DNA of 64,000 nt from a virus: positions 1-64,000 of the IMG/VR virus record IMGVR_UViG_3300031474_000004; one strand, 5' to 3'. The notes below the pieces were generated by a model. It made no database searches. It was not told where the DNA came from and saw only the letters and a list, made by a program, of their open reading frames with translations. This document shows, piece by piece, positions 35,442 to 44,245 of this stretch (position 1 is its first letter; the number at the start of each line of letters is the position of its first letter). Both the position numbers and the translations under genes were made by a program.

Positions 35442-35662
35442 TTCGTCGTTCATCTCCCTGGTACTCGTTCTTCAAAGCTTTCAAGATTGATGATCACGAT
35501 GGATTCGCTGAAACACTTGGTTTCGCCGATCTTCAGGATCTTGAACGATACGAGCCGATCGATGTCTTCAATTCAATGACTGGCGAGTTCATTCAGGTCA
35601 TGATGGCGATCGATCCAAACATGTCAATCAATGACGTCGTGCAGACAATGAAAGAATGTTGA
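35438..35662 (+). CDS. Hypothetical protein, 74 aa
   Basis: MIRRSSPWYSFFKAFKIDDH; helical acidic C-terminus. ATGA overlap with the upstream gene. No recognised family. Confidence 0.55.
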   Translation: MIRRSSPWYSFFKAFKIDDHDGFAETLGFADLQDLERYEPIDVFNSMTGEFIQVMMAIDPNMSINDVVQTMKEC

Positions 35663-35681
35663 CCCCGAGACGTGCACTTTG

Positions 35682-36107
35682 ATGCCACGTCTCCTACGTA
35701 TCAACGTGGCAACCACCAAAAAACGACGACGGAAATCTCGTAGAGCGAAACGTGGCGTCTACGTTTCACTGAAAACGGGACAAGTTTGCAATTATAGATC
35801 GGGGTGGGAATTACTTGTAATGAAACATCTTGACGAAAATCCACTTGTTGAGAAGTTCATATATGAACCTTTTGCAATTCCTTATGTTTCGAATTCAAGG
35901 ACGGGCAAAGTTCGAAGATATTATCCAGATCTTGCAATTGAGTATATAGATGGATCTCGTTGTCTAGTTGAAATCAAACCAAGCTCGAAGATCAAAAAAC
36001 CCACAGTTATTAAAAAAACGAATGCGGCGATTGCTTGGTGTTTAAACAACGGCATGATCTTCTCTTTTATAACTGAAAAGGATCTAAAGAGTTTAGGATT
36101 GTTGTGA
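35682..36107 (+). CDS. T4 gp4-like head completion protein (nuclease fold)
   Basis: 141 aa from ATG 35682. A basic N-terminus is followed by NYRSGWELLVMKHLDENPLV, EPFAIPY, RRYYPDLAIEY, CLVEIKP and SFITEKDLKSL. This matches the gp4 head-completion pattern (YRSxWELKFxxxLDxxPxV...IPYxSP...YxPDF...LIEIKP...ILTEKDL). In T4, gp4 closes the filled head before tail joining. The E/D/ExK residues of a PD-(D/E)XK fold are present. The next gene, an HNH endonuclease, overlaps its stop. Confidence 0.65.
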   Translation: MPRLLRINVATTKKRRRKSRRAKRGVYVSLKTGQVCNYRSGWELLVMKHLDENPLVEKFIYEPFAIPYVSNSRTGKVRRYYPDLAIEYIDGSRCLVEIKPSSKIKKPTVIKKTNAAIAWCLNNGMIFSFITEKDLKSLGLL

Positions 36108-36933
36108 ATTACCAAAAGATTATTGATCAAATCGTTGATCGAGGAAAATTACGTGGTTTACCTCGAGTAAGACCAAAAGGTTTTGAACGTCATCATATTC
36201 TTCCATGTAGTTTTGGTGGCACGAATAAAAAATCGAATCTCGTTGATTTAACGCCTCGTGAACATTTTATTGTTCATCATCTTCTTGCAAGAATTCATGG
36301 TGGAAAAATGTCACAAGCATGGTGGATGATGTGTCATCAAAATAGTAAAACGGGATTCAAACCAAATTCAAGACAATATGAAACAGCAAAAAGATTATTT
36401 TCCAAAATCATCACGGGAAATAGTTTTGCTTGTGGAAAACGTTCTAAAGAACAATGTGAAAATATTAAAAGATCCGTTCAGAATTTTTATGATAATCTAA
36501 CTGATAGTGAACGTGAAGAACGTTCTCGTATTCAAAGTACATTTTTTAGCGAATTACATAAAGGAGTTCCTAAATCAGAAAATCACCGTGAAATTATTAG
36601 TAAATGCATGATAGAAGTACATGCAAATTCATCAATCGAGAAAAAACAATCTAGAGCAAAAAAGATTAGCATAGCGTCTAAGGGTCATCCGGGGGCGCCA
36701 CCTCCCCGTGGGCTAACAAAAGATTTTATCAAACACATAAAAGTGCATGTATTGGAAGAAAACACACTCTCGAAGAACGCTAAAAATTATCTAAAGCGAA
36801 TTTAGGTAATAAAAATGCGCGTGGAAAACGTACAGAAAAACAAATTCAAAATATGAGGCGAGGTCATGCATTGAAGCGACAAAAAGAAGGAAAACCTCAT
36901 CCCGGTGATGAAATTTTGTTGTCACAAACATAA
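36104..36933 (+). pseudogene. HNH homing endonuclease, decayed C-terminus
   Basis: The 36104-36805 frame gives 233 aa with the HNH core FERHHILPCSFGGTNKKSNL, VDLTPREHFIVHH, and a partial NUMOD3 tail. Near 36735 the tail frame changes: the continuation ACIGRKHTLEER, an in-frame TAA at 36781, and KLSKANLGNKNARGKRTEKQ up to a stop at 36931 lie in the -1 frame. So the DNA-binding tail is broken by a shift and a nonsense codon. The catalytic part could still be made. Confidence 0.7.
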
Positions 36934-36938
36934 CTGTG

Positions 36939-36944
36939 TACAAT
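36939..36944 (+). promoter_or_regulatory. -10 box before 36951
   Basis: TACAAT ends 6 nt before the ATG at 36951. Confidence 0.45.
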
Positions 36945-36950
36945 TCGTAC

Positions 36951-37205
36951 ATGCCGTACATCAAGCAATGGGACCGTGCAGTACTGAATTCATCGACTCG
37001 AGAACCACAGACCGTTGGTGAGCTCAATTACATGATCACGAAGCTGGTGGATGAGTTCATTACACGAAACGGGAAGAATTACGCTACCATGAACGAAGCG
37101 ATGGGAGCATTGGAATGCGCGAAGCTCGAGCTTTACAGGCGAATAGTGTCACCGTACGAGGATGCGAAGATCATCGAAAACGGTGACGTCTACAAGAACG
37201 TTTAA
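36951..37205 (+). CDS. Conserved phage/bacterial protein of the DUF6899-like type
   Basis: 84 aa from ATG 36951: [48 protein letters not shown]. The MPYIKQ start, the NYxITxL motif and the [18 protein letters not shown] block are characteristic of a widespread small family (DUF6899) of unknown function found in phages. A longer GTG start at 36936 overlaps the promoter box. Confidence 0.75.
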   Translation: MPYIKQWDRAVLNSSTREPQTVGELNYMITKLVDEFITRNGKNYATMNEAMGALECAKLELYRRIVSPYEDAKIIENGDVYKNV

Positions 37206-37207
37206 TC

Positions 37208-37939
37208 ATGCTGATCAAAAATTTTGTGAACGGATTCGTCTCCCTGAAAGACGAGAATTTATCGATCATCATTGACCCGTGGATCACTGACGGAATTTAC
37301 GAGAATTCATGGTTCATTCATCCACCTTTGAAGAAGTTCGATGAGCTTTATGAAGCTGATTTCGTATTAATCACTCATATTCATGCTGATCATTTTGATG
37401 CGAACGCTCTTAAGTTAACAAACTCGAATGCTAAAATTCTAATTCCTGACATTTATCCAAATAGGAATGTTTGTAAGCGAAGATTACCTCAGGAACTTCA
37501 GCATCGCATAATGTTCATTCAACCGAAAATTAAGTTTCAACTTAACGAACGTTGTGAAATTGAATTCATACCGCCTATGAATACGTTTGGTCATAAAACG
37601 GATGAGAATAATTCGAATGATAACGTTCCGGCAATTGATACGGGAATTGTTGTCACAATGGATGGAAAACAATTCGTTTTTTTGGCCGATAATTTTCCCT
37701 TTGAATCGAACTCATTGAGCGAGCAAGTCAATGGTTGTGAATTGTTCGCGTTTCCATACAATACTTTCGCAGATGATTACCCGCTTTGTTACGATGATCT
37801 ATCAATCGATGAAAAGAGGCAAAAATCTCTCAATAGGAACGAACACAAGTTCAAATTGATGATTGATGTCATTCGTAGGATGAATCCGAAGAATTTACTT
37901 CCGTATTCATCAGATTTTTTATTGGGGGGACCGCGTTAG
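37208..37939 (+). CDS. Metallo-beta-lactamase-fold hydrolase (UlaG-like), ended by an internal amber codon
   Basis: 243 aa. IIIDPWITDG, LITHIHADHFD (HxHxDH), PAIDTGIVVTMD and FVFLADNF mark an MBL fold with the usual metal ligands. The ORF stops at TAG 37937-37939, yet the same frame stays open and protein-like to 38515 (NEFLSVHPEQFLRKEFIAST). The full product would be about 435 aa. Other genes here stop normally with TAG, so this is more likely a nonsense mutation, an error or a read-through site than a code change. Confidence 0.7.
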   Translation: MLIKNFVNGFVSLKDENLSIIIDPWITDGIYENSWFIHPPLKKFDELYEADFVLITHIHADHFDANALKLTNSNAKILIPDIYPNRNVCKRRLPQELQHRIMFIQPKIKFQLNERCEIEFIPPMNTFGHKTDENNSNDNVPAIDTGIVVTMDGKQFVFLADNFPFESNSLSEQVNGCELFAFPYNTFADDYPLCYDDLSIDEKRQKSLNRNEHKFKLMIDVIRRMNPKNLLPYSSDFLLGGPR

Positions 37940-38515
37940 AATGAATTTCTTAGTGTTCATCCAGAACAATTTTTGCGTAAAGAATTCATTGCATCAACGT
38001 ACGAACGAACGACGAAGATCCCAACACATTTCATTATGGGAAATGATGAATTATTGATTCAAGATGGGATCGGTAAGGTCACGAAATTTGAAAATGATCA
38101 TGATTTGAAAACACGAGCGAATGAATTGTATAGACAAAAATCGAACATTCATGATTCATACAAAAAGGTTGACATGAACGAGTTCATTGCGAACTTTCGA
38201 ATCGCATCTGTGAATGCTCGTAAAAAGCTAATAGAAATGAATCTAAGTTCATCTTGGACGTTTCAACTTGTTCCTCAAGATCATGATACATTGTTGAGTT
38301 ACGACATAAAGAATGATCAAGTGATCGTCGAAAACATCAAATCAATGCAACAAAATGAATTGCGATGCATTGCCCCAATCGAGTATTTGAATGCTTTGTT
38401 GACGTTCAAATCCCATTGGGACAATGCGATCATTTCGTGCAATCTTTCCTGGAACCGTTCACCAGATGATTACGATGTCGGAATCTACAAGATGCTAAAC
38501 TTCTTTCATATTTAA
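37940..38515 (+). CDS. C-terminal half of the MBL-fold protein (in frame after the amber codon)
   Basis: Begins right after the TAG in the same frame; an internal TTG at 37973 would give 180 aa. Helical with a Trp/His/Asp-rich end (SHWDNAIISCNLSWNRSPDD). It has no promoter or ribosome-binding site of its own, supporting a single original gene with 37208-37939. Confidence 0.5.
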   Translation, partial: NEFLSVHPEQFLRKEFIASTYERTTKIPTHFIMGNDELLIQDGIGKVTKFENDHDLKTRANELYRQKSNIHDSYKKVDMNEFIANFRIASVNARKKLIEMNLSSSWTFQLVPQDHDTLLSYDIKNDQVIVENIKSMQQNELRCIAPIEYLNALLTFKSHWDNAIISCNLSWNRSPDDYDVGIYKMLNFFHI

Positions 38516-39438
38516 TCGTTGTTCCATAGATCATGAAGTGATTCACGGACGAGAGTTCTTTCTTGAGTTGTTAGATCATGATTGAACACGAGAATTCTTG
38601 CTACTTGTGCATTGTTTTGTCCCGTATGGGGTCCGGGTACCGGGTTCGCACAGATCGACAATCCTCCGATATTTCGTGGACTGATATCATCCATGTTCCA
38701 TGAAAATTGTTCATCAAAGTACGCGGTGAGCGTTCCTGAACCATTCGAGCTGATCTCAATCATGTGCTTGTTCAAGTCAATATGGGCAATGATAGAACTG
38801 CTCGAAATCATGTGTGATTCATTGTTGATCGCAAGAACGAAATCGGATTCATCGTTGTACAGGTACATTTGATAGAATGCCGTAGTGGTGTTCAAGTTAA
38901 AATCAAAGATTCCCGCTTCGCTCGAAGGTGTATCATTCAATTTCAACACGACGAACATTGACCATTCCTTGAAACTGCCCGATGGATTCGAAAGCGTTTC
39001 GAATAAGCTGGGAAATTCAAAGTTGTCAAGCCATTGTTCAGCTTCATTCGCGTCTTTTGGTCCTTCGAATTTAATACTTTTGACAGAATTTCCTCCGAAC
39101 GTTGTTTCAAGTGTTGGTTCGTGACCGCTACCCGTAAAGTACGTTTCTTCACCGGCCGAATTTCCGATGAACAAGACATCCGAACTCGATAATGATAGTG
39201 AACTCGTATTTTCAGGATTGAAATCCCAGATGCAACCCGATACGTCGGTAGGAATTTCCTCCAACGGGAAGAACAAAATATTTCCTTCCTCGCCGTTAAA
39301 ACATGTACGTAAAAGTTTGACTTCGCTTGATCCGTAAGTTGTGATCATGTCGTTCAAAGTTCCTTCGAACTCGACCGATCCCGATAGATTAAGTGAACCG
39401 CTAAGCTCGCCGCTAAAAATGTTGAGATTAAAATTCAT
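38512..39438 (-). CDS. Virion protein with LamG/ConA-like lectin domain
   Basis: 308 aa from ATG 39438, which has GGGTGG upstream; a much longer ORF start at 39624 is unlikely. Residues about 125-300 show the lectin layout: WSMFVVLKLND, AGIFDFN, YQMYLYNDESDFVLAINN, HMIEISSNGSGTLTAYFDEQ, and RILVFNHDLTTQERTLV, the closing helix common in LamG-3 domains. Convergent with the MBL gene by a 4-base overlap. Possibly fibre-related. Confidence 0.68.
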   Translation of the reverse strand: MNFNLNIFSGELSGSLNLSGSVEFEGTLNDMITTYGSSEVKLLRTCFNGEEGNILFFPLEEIPTDVSGCIWDFNPENTSSLSLSSSDVLFIGNSAGEETYFTGSGHEPTLETTFGGNSVKSIKFEGPKDANEAEQWLDNFEFPSLFETLSNPSGSFKEWSMFVVLKLNDTPSSEAGIFDFNLNTTTAFYQMYLYNDESDFVLAINNESHMISSSSIIAHIDLNKHMIEISSNGSGTLTAYFDEQFSWNMDDISPRNIGGLSICANPVPGPHTGQNNAQVARILVFNHDLTTQERTLVRESLHDLWNND

Positions 39439-39572
39439 AGTTTCCACCCGTAATTGAGAATCAAATTGGGATTCCCCCTTTGTTATCATATACTTATGGG
39501 TTTCATGATGAAGTTTTACCAACTTCAAAAGAGTTCGTTTAACTTTCTTCGTAAAAACTTTACAATGAACTT

Positions 39573-40109
39573 GTGGTAGTAATTGGTCTTGACATTTCAA
39601 CTTCATGCACAGGCTTTTGTGCATATGAATCTCTCACAAAAACAATCCTGAAACTTGACCACATCGATTTCAAAGATTGCAAAACAATATGGTCGAAGGC
39701 CGACAAAGTTCGCGATTACTTCAAGACAATCGAATACGACGTTGGATTCCTCGCAATCGAAGAGATTGCAATGATGTACGGGATGGGGGCTTCATCCGCA
39801 GGAACGATCACAACACTAGCTCGATTCAACGGGCTCGTATCGTACCTTGCTCGTGATCGTTTTGGAATCGAGCCCGTTCACATGACTCCCGCTCAAGCGA
39901 GAAAAGCGTGTGGATTGAAGATGCTTCAGAAACAGAAACACCCGCAAAAGCTCCCCCACAAGGAACAATGCTTCGTCACGATGTGTGCGACGGATCTTAA
40001 ACACGTTGTTTGGCCAACGAAGAAGAACGGTCAGATCGTTGATTGGGCAAGGGACGAATGTGACAGTTTCATCATTGCAAAGGGAGCCGCGAATTTATTT
40101 GTAAAATGA
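39573..40109 (+). CDS. RuvC-like Holliday junction resolvase
   Basis: 178 aa, GTG start. MVVIGLDISTSCTGFC carries the first catalytic Asp in the RNase-H-fold motif; FLAIEEIAMMYG the Glu; WARDECDSFIIAKGAAN the last acidic pair. Comparable to RuvC-type resolvases encoded by T4-like environmental phages, which debranch replicated DNA before packaging (the role of T4 endonuclease VII). Confidence 0.8.
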   Translation: MVVIGLDISTSCTGFCAYESLTKTILKLDHIDFKDCKTIWSKADKVRDYFKTIEYDVGFLAIEEIAMMYGMGASSAGTITTLARFNGLVSYLARDRFGIEPVHMTPAQARKACGLKMLQKQKHPQKLPHKEQCFVTMCATDLKHVVWPTKKNGQIVDWARDECDSFIIAKGAANLFVK

Positions 40110-40180
40110 ACGTGTTTTCTTTTCGTGAGCTGTATTAAATTTCAATAGTGATACATCAAGAATCACAGAAAAGAAATCAA

Positions 40181-40471
40181 ATGCCCCGGAAGAAGTTTAC
40201 ACCACACGATCACGTTGCTGATGCAAAGTTTGCCGCCGACACGCTCAAGGCCATTTCTACGATTTTGGATGAAAATGGGAAACTAAAGCTGAGCGCGCCG
40301 ATCAGACTTGTTGTTAAGATTTTGAATCACGCTGTGAAATGTGAAAACGCTAAGATCGAAGTACGTCAACGATTGAATTCGAAACGGTTCGATAGTTTTA
40401 TCAAGAATCGTGATGATCTGAAAGCTCTTCTAGAACTTGCTCGTCAAATTGAACGAAACAAGATCAAGTGA
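40181..40471 (+). CDS. Hypothetical helical protein, 96 aa
   Basis: MPRKKFTPHDHVADAKFAAD, then helices ending in ARQIERNKIK. Start ATG 40181 preferred over ATG 40148, which overlaps a TGATACATC promoter-like box. Possibly a DNA-binding or accessory replication factor, but nothing in the sequence proves that. Confidence 0.55.
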   Translation: MPRKKFTPHDHVADAKFAADTLKAISTILDENGKLKLSAPIRLVVKILNHAVKCENAKIEVRQRLNSKRFDSFIKNRDDLKALLELARQIERNKIK

Positions 40472-40492
40472 ACGTCGATCTCAAGAAGACGT

Positions 40493-40498
40493 ATAATT
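40493..40498 (+). promoter_or_regulatory. Consensus -10 of the glycosyltransferase gene
   Basis: TATAAT ends 5 nt before GTG 40504. The same GTATAAT core precedes the histone-like gene at 5319-5325. Confidence 0.55.
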
Positions 40499-40503
40499 GA
40501 TAC

Positions 40504-41376
40504 GTGAGTGTCATCTACGTCATTAAGACGTGTAACAAGAACGTTCAACGTCAAGAAGCTTGTTCGAAGACATGGTTGATGAATGTCGATCCTTCGAACG
40601 TTTTCTGGAATGGTGACACCAACGAACATGATATTGAACGTGGTTACGTTGGTGTTGCCGAAAAATTCGAACGATTCATGATCAATCACTCGTTCAACGA
40701 GTTGAATTGGTACATGTTCGTTGATGATGACACGTATGTGAACGTGGATTCGCTCCAATCCTGGACTTCCACTCTCGACATCAAGAAATTACTTTGTTTT
40801 GGATACCTCTTATCTCCATGTCCTCAACCAACTTCGTTGGGAAGAGCGTGGACAAACAAGCATAAGGTTCTTCAAGGTGGTGCCGGGATCTTGATGTCGG
40901 GTCGATTATGTTTGTATCTACAGAAGACGATCAAGACGACTGATTCAAGAGTTGCGAAATCAGTTCAAGACGATGAGTTGATCATGAAAACACCATGTGA
41001 GGGAAAACCTCCGTGTTCGTGTTTGTTTTGTGCTGATGATCAATGGATCCTTCAATTCGTTCGTGAAGCTGAAGAAAAGATCAAAACAAAAATTGTTCAT
41101 GATACACCAGTTTCTGCGATAGTTCCCTCAATGAACAAAGGGGGAAAGTTAGTAAATAAAAAATTAGGTTCTCTTTTTCCCAATTGGGAACCGAATCGAG
41201 CGAATTCATTCTATCGTGAGAACAAGAAACTCTACGTTGACGTTTTTTTGAAAGGAAGCGTATTTACGATGTCAAACCTTTCGCCCGCTGGAATGAAGGG
41301 GCTTGACATGGTGATGAAGAAAGAGTTGAAGAATTCAGAGAAAACATATGAGTTCCTTGTGAAATATTCGAAATAA
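40504..41376 (+). CDS. Fringe/GT31-like glycosyltransferase
   Basis: 290 aa, GTG start. VIYVIKTCNKNVQRQEACSK then TW; NWYMFVDDDTYVNVDSLQSW contains the DDD metal/nucleotide-sugar motif in the Fringe/beta-3-galactosyltransferase form (YxxxDDDTYV); GGAGILMSGRL and CADDQWI follow as in the GT31 fold. It may add sugar to a host surface glycan, phage protein or modified DNA; target unknown. Unusual family for a phage. Overlaps the HNH gene that follows. Confidence 0.75.
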   Translation: MSVIYVIKTCNKNVQRQEACSKTWLMNVDPSNVFWNGDTNEHDIERGYVGVAEKFERFMINHSFNELNWYMFVDDDTYVNVDSLQSWTSTLDIKKLLCFGYLLSPCPQPTSLGRAWTNKHKVLQGGAGILMSGRLCLYLQKTIKTTDSRVAKSVQDDELIMKTPCEGKPPCSCLFCADDQWILQFVREAEEKIKTKIVHDTPVSAIVPSMNKGGKLVNKKLGSLFPNWEPNRANSFYRENKKLYVDVFLKGSVFTMSNLSPAGMKGLDMVMKKELKNSEKTYEFLVKYSK

Positions 41377-42284
41377 TGCCGTATTGTCCTCAAACATATA
41401 ATTTGCCGTCTTATTGTCCCCTTTGTGGAACATTTTTAGATGGCAAAAATCAATCAGTTGATCATATTATTGCCATAAACAATTTTAAACAAAAACAAAA
41501 AGATATTTTGAACGTAACCTGGTTAAAGGTTGATCTTTGTAACCCCTGTCATACTAAAAAAACTGATATTGACAATGTTCAAATGTGTTTAAACACGTTC
41601 GGTGATTTTAGTTCAAATCATGATGAACTTCTTGTTAAAAGAATTGCAGCGCTCAAACAATCGCTGAGAGGAAGAATTTCATTATTCAGTAGAAGAAGAT
41701 ATTCTAGACCGGGGCGTTGGTACAAGCGTTGTACACGTATAACGACGGTAAAGCAATCACGATTGTTCAAACTAGCGTTGAATTTCATTAAATCTGGAAA
41801 TACACAACCTCAAATTCTGAATAATGGAATTCTTGCAAATTGCATAGACGTGTCAAATCTACGACCTGATTTAGACGAACTAAGGGTCATGATTGCAAAA
41901 GAGCTGGTATTTTACAATACGGGACTATTTTTCCCGCAATTTTGTGTTAGCGAATGTTATGGGCATGACGATATTTTTGATATTTTTGATTGTTTAGAAA
42001 CAACTTATGTGCCAGTTTCACAACCTTTGTGGTTCAATGATACAGGAGCATACAAAAATTTGGTAAAGTATGATATTAAATTTTTAGACGATGAAACATT
42101 GGTTCGTTTTAGAATGTTTGAAACGAAATTTTCGTCAGCAACGAATCCTCAACACATACTGAACTGGATTTATGTCAAACTTCCCGCCGTTATTCCTCTA
42201 TGGACAAGAAAATCTACGGTAAAATCCCCACCCAACAATCAATTACTACGGATTTTTTTCTTACCTCGAGGAATTCGTTTCTAA
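41376..42284 (+). CDS. HNH endonuclease with CxxC zinc site
   Basis: 302 aa. YCPLCGTFLDGKNQSVDHII followed by WLKVDLCNPCHTKK is an HNH core (DH...N...H) with two CxxC knuckles, like phage HNH endonucleases. The remaining 230 residues are unrecognised and could be the DNA-recognition part. Its ATG overlaps the glycosyltransferase stop (TAATG), so it may have been inserted there. AT-rich compared with its neighbours, which supports recent arrival. Confidence 0.7.
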   Translation: MPYCPQTYNLPSYCPLCGTFLDGKNQSVDHIIAINNFKQKQKDILNVTWLKVDLCNPCHTKKTDIDNVQMCLNTFGDFSSNHDELLVKRIAALKQSLRGRISLFSRRRYSRPGRWYKRCTRITTVKQSRLFKLALNFIKSGNTQPQILNNGILANCIDVSNLRPDLDELRVMIAKELVFYNTGLFFPQFCVSECYGHDDIFDIFDCLETTYVPVSQPLWFNDTGAYKNLVKYDIKFLDDETLVRFRMFETKFSSATNPQHILNWIYVKLPAVIPLWTRKSTVKSPPNNQLLRIFFLPRGIRF

Positions 42285-42605
42285 ATGCTTTCTCGCTCTA
42301 ATTCGCTTCTTCGACTCAAAGCTCTCACTGATCACAAATGGTTGACGAAGGTTCCATTCGAACACGTTCGTTTCTTTCTGTTCGAGTGTGAAACATTGTA
42401 CGTGGGCAAGAACCACATTACGACGTTCAAAGGTAACCTGAAGCACTCGTTCACGTTCAATGGAAACTCGATTCCTACGATCTCGTATCGAACGAGATTT
42501 CGTAATCCACATTTGGATCAAAGTAAACGAAAGTACGAATGGTGGCATTTAAGTAATTTCATTCGATGCGCAGATGATCTAAGTGATCCGTTCGCTGGAA
42601 AATAA
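42285..42605 (+). CDS. Hypothetical protein, 106 aa
   Basis: MLSRSNSLLRLKALTDHKWL; aromatic and basic. Begins directly after the HNH stop with no gap. Unrecognised. Confidence 0.5.
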   Translation: MLSRSNSLLRLKALTDHKWLTKVPFEHVRFFLFECETLYVGKNHITTFKGNLKHSFTFNGNSIPTISYRTRFRNPHLDQSKRKYEWWHLSNFIRCADDLSDPFAGK

Positions 42606-42630
42606 ATGGGTGTCTTTACGTTGATTGATG

Positions 42631-42639
42631 TGATACATT
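42631..42639 (+). promoter_or_regulatory. Extended -10 before 42650
   Basis: TGATACATT, 10 nt before the ATG at 42650. The TTG at 42638 lies inside it and is an unlikely start. Confidence 0.45.
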
Positions 42640-42649
42640 GGATTTTATC

Positions 42650-42979
42650 ATGAACAAAGATCTGAACTCAGAGGGATTTAGAGTTGCAAAGAGAAAACTT
42701 TCTCAATCTCAAGTTGAAGAACTATTGACGATTCTTCAAGAATATCCGCATTTTGCGAAGGATGTTTTGGTTAAAATGCCCGGGGGACGGATGGTATCTT
42801 TCGAAGATCATTTTCGAGAAACAAGAAAAAATATTTTCATTGATCAGATCAAATTGTCAAGATCAATTCATAATCCAAAAATGTTCGGACTTGAATTTGG
42901 TGAGAATAATGGGATCATGATTGATCCCGAATACATTAACATGGATAAATTGAACGATTTCTTGTTGAGCATTCAATGA
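42650..42979 (+). CDS. Hypothetical protein, 109 aa
   Basis: MNKDLNSEGFRVAKRKLSQS; helical, basic then acidic. Coupled by ATGA overlap to the PGD-type B protein downstream, echoing the 34903-35184 pair: a helical protein followed by a type B member. Confidence 0.55.
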   Translation: MNKDLNSEGFRVAKRKLSQSQVEELLTILQEYPHFAKDVLVKMPGGRMVSFEDHFRETRKNIFIDQIKLSRSIHNPKMFGLEFGENNGIMIDPEYINMDKLNDFLLSIQ

Positions 42980-43215
42980 AATTCGTTCATGCTCAAGAGG
43001 TGAAGTTAAAAGTTGGGGTAGGTGCAAAAACAGCTAATTCACCCACTGGAAAAGGAATCATACTTGATAATGTTGATGGATTAAATCTCGTTCTTTGGGT
43101 TGATGACGGGATTCAAGATTATCGCATGGATGGTGAATTATTGTTGTTCGTTGAAAACGATGGATCGTTGATCGAACGAGTGTTCCGTCGTTTGATCAAT
43201 CTATTGAACTCATGA
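42976..43215 (+). CDS. PGD-family relative, type B (paralogue of the gene at 35184)
   Basis: 79 aa. EVKLKVG, NSPTGKGIILDN, LNLVLWVDDGIQDY, ELLLFVEND, IERVFRRLINLLNS. Clear paralogue of 35184-35441 although the RPG turn is lost here. ATGA overlap with the primase gene. Confidence 0.65.
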   Translation: MKFVHAQEVKLKVGVGAKTANSPTGKGIILDNVDGLNLVLWVDDGIQDYRMDGELLLFVENDGSLIERVFRRLINLLNS

Positions 43216-44204
43216 CGACTGAAATCTTCACGTTCGGAAGTAAGTTGAAATTCATCGAGAAATGCTTTGGAAAGGCGTACATCTCAACTTCGCAAAGGAA
43301 CGTGGAAGTAAGATGTCCAGTTTGTCAACCGAAAGATCCGACAAAAAAGAAACTTTCCATACGAATTGCCGATGATGCCTTCAACTGTTGGGTTTGCAGT
43401 TTAAAAGGCCGATCACTAATATTCCTGCTCAAGAAGTACGGGACTCAGGAGCTGATCAACGAGTACATTGACACGTTTGCCCCTTCGTTAAAAAACAAGC
43501 ACAAGAATGCGATCATCACGATTGAACCCGATAAGTTCACACTTCCGAACGATTTCAAGCTACTTGCGGTTGAACAAGATACAAAGGATCCCGATACCCG
43601 TGCAGTTCTCTCGTACCTGAGATCAAGGGACATCACCGAACGGGATCTTTGGTACTTCAAGTTCGGTGTTTCTAATCAATCGCGTTGGTTCAGAAGGGCT
43701 TTGGTCCCTTCATTCGACTCAGAAGGCAACGCTGACTTCCTCGTCGGTCGCTCGATTGATTCGAAGAGGATGCCTAAGTACCAACAACCTCACGTTCAAA
43801 GAGGTGACATCGTATTCAACGAGCTCAACGTTGATTGGACGAAACGACTCGTGCTTTGTCAAGGCGTGTTCGATGTCATCAAATGTGGAGATAACGCGGT
43901 TCCATTGCTTGGTTCCAGCTTGAACGAGCATTCGTTGTTGTTTGAACGCATTGTGACGAACATGACACCCGTTGTCATAGCTCTCGATAACGACATGGTT
44001 GATTCTGCGATACCTCGCATCGTGAAGAAGCTGGATGAGTACCAGATCGAAGCCACGATAGTCGATCTCAATGGGAAGAAGGATCCGGGCGAGATGACAC
44101 GTGATGAGTTCAAACGTGCTCTTGAGAACACGAGATCCCTCGATTGGTACAACTTCTTCCAATCCAAGCTGAACAGAATGACGAACGTATCATTGTCGAA
44201 ATGA
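43212..44204 (+). CDS. DNA primase (T4 gp61/DnaG-like)
   Basis: 330 aa. N-terminal zinc site CPVCQPKDPTKKK...FNCWVCSLKG (CHC2-type). A TOPRIM-like domain follows: LVLCQGVFDVIKCGDNAVPL (Glu replaced by Gln in the usual EG) and VVIALDNDMVD (DxD). Role: RNA primer synthesis with the phage helicase. The missing Glu in the ExG position is worth checking. The gene is in a coupled run with a PGD-type B gene. Confidence 0.82.
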   Translation: MTTEIFTFGSKLKFIEKCFGKAYISTSQRNVEVRCPVCQPKDPTKKKLSIRIADDAFNCWVCSLKGRSLIFLLKKYGTQELINEYIDTFAPSLKNKHKNAIITIEPDKFTLPNDFKLLAVEQDTKDPDTRAVLSYLRSRDITERDLWYFKFGVSNQSRWFRRALVPSFDSEGNADFLVGRSIDSKRMPKYQQPHVQRGDIVFNELNVDWTKRLVLCQGVFDVIKCGDNAVPLLGSSLNEHSLLFERIVTNMTPVVIALDNDMVDSAIPRIVKKLDEYQIEATIVDLNGKKDPGEMTRDEFKRALENTRSLDWYNFFQSKLNRMTNVSLSK

Positions 44205-44245
44205 CATTCATTGTCAATTCACTCGTGAATGATAATTAAGTCGTG

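Noticed and set aside
37937-37939. Amber codon reassignment in this phage
   Set aside because: Genes such as 2947-3411 and 8006-8191 end normally at TAG, and no suppressor tRNA was seen in the window.
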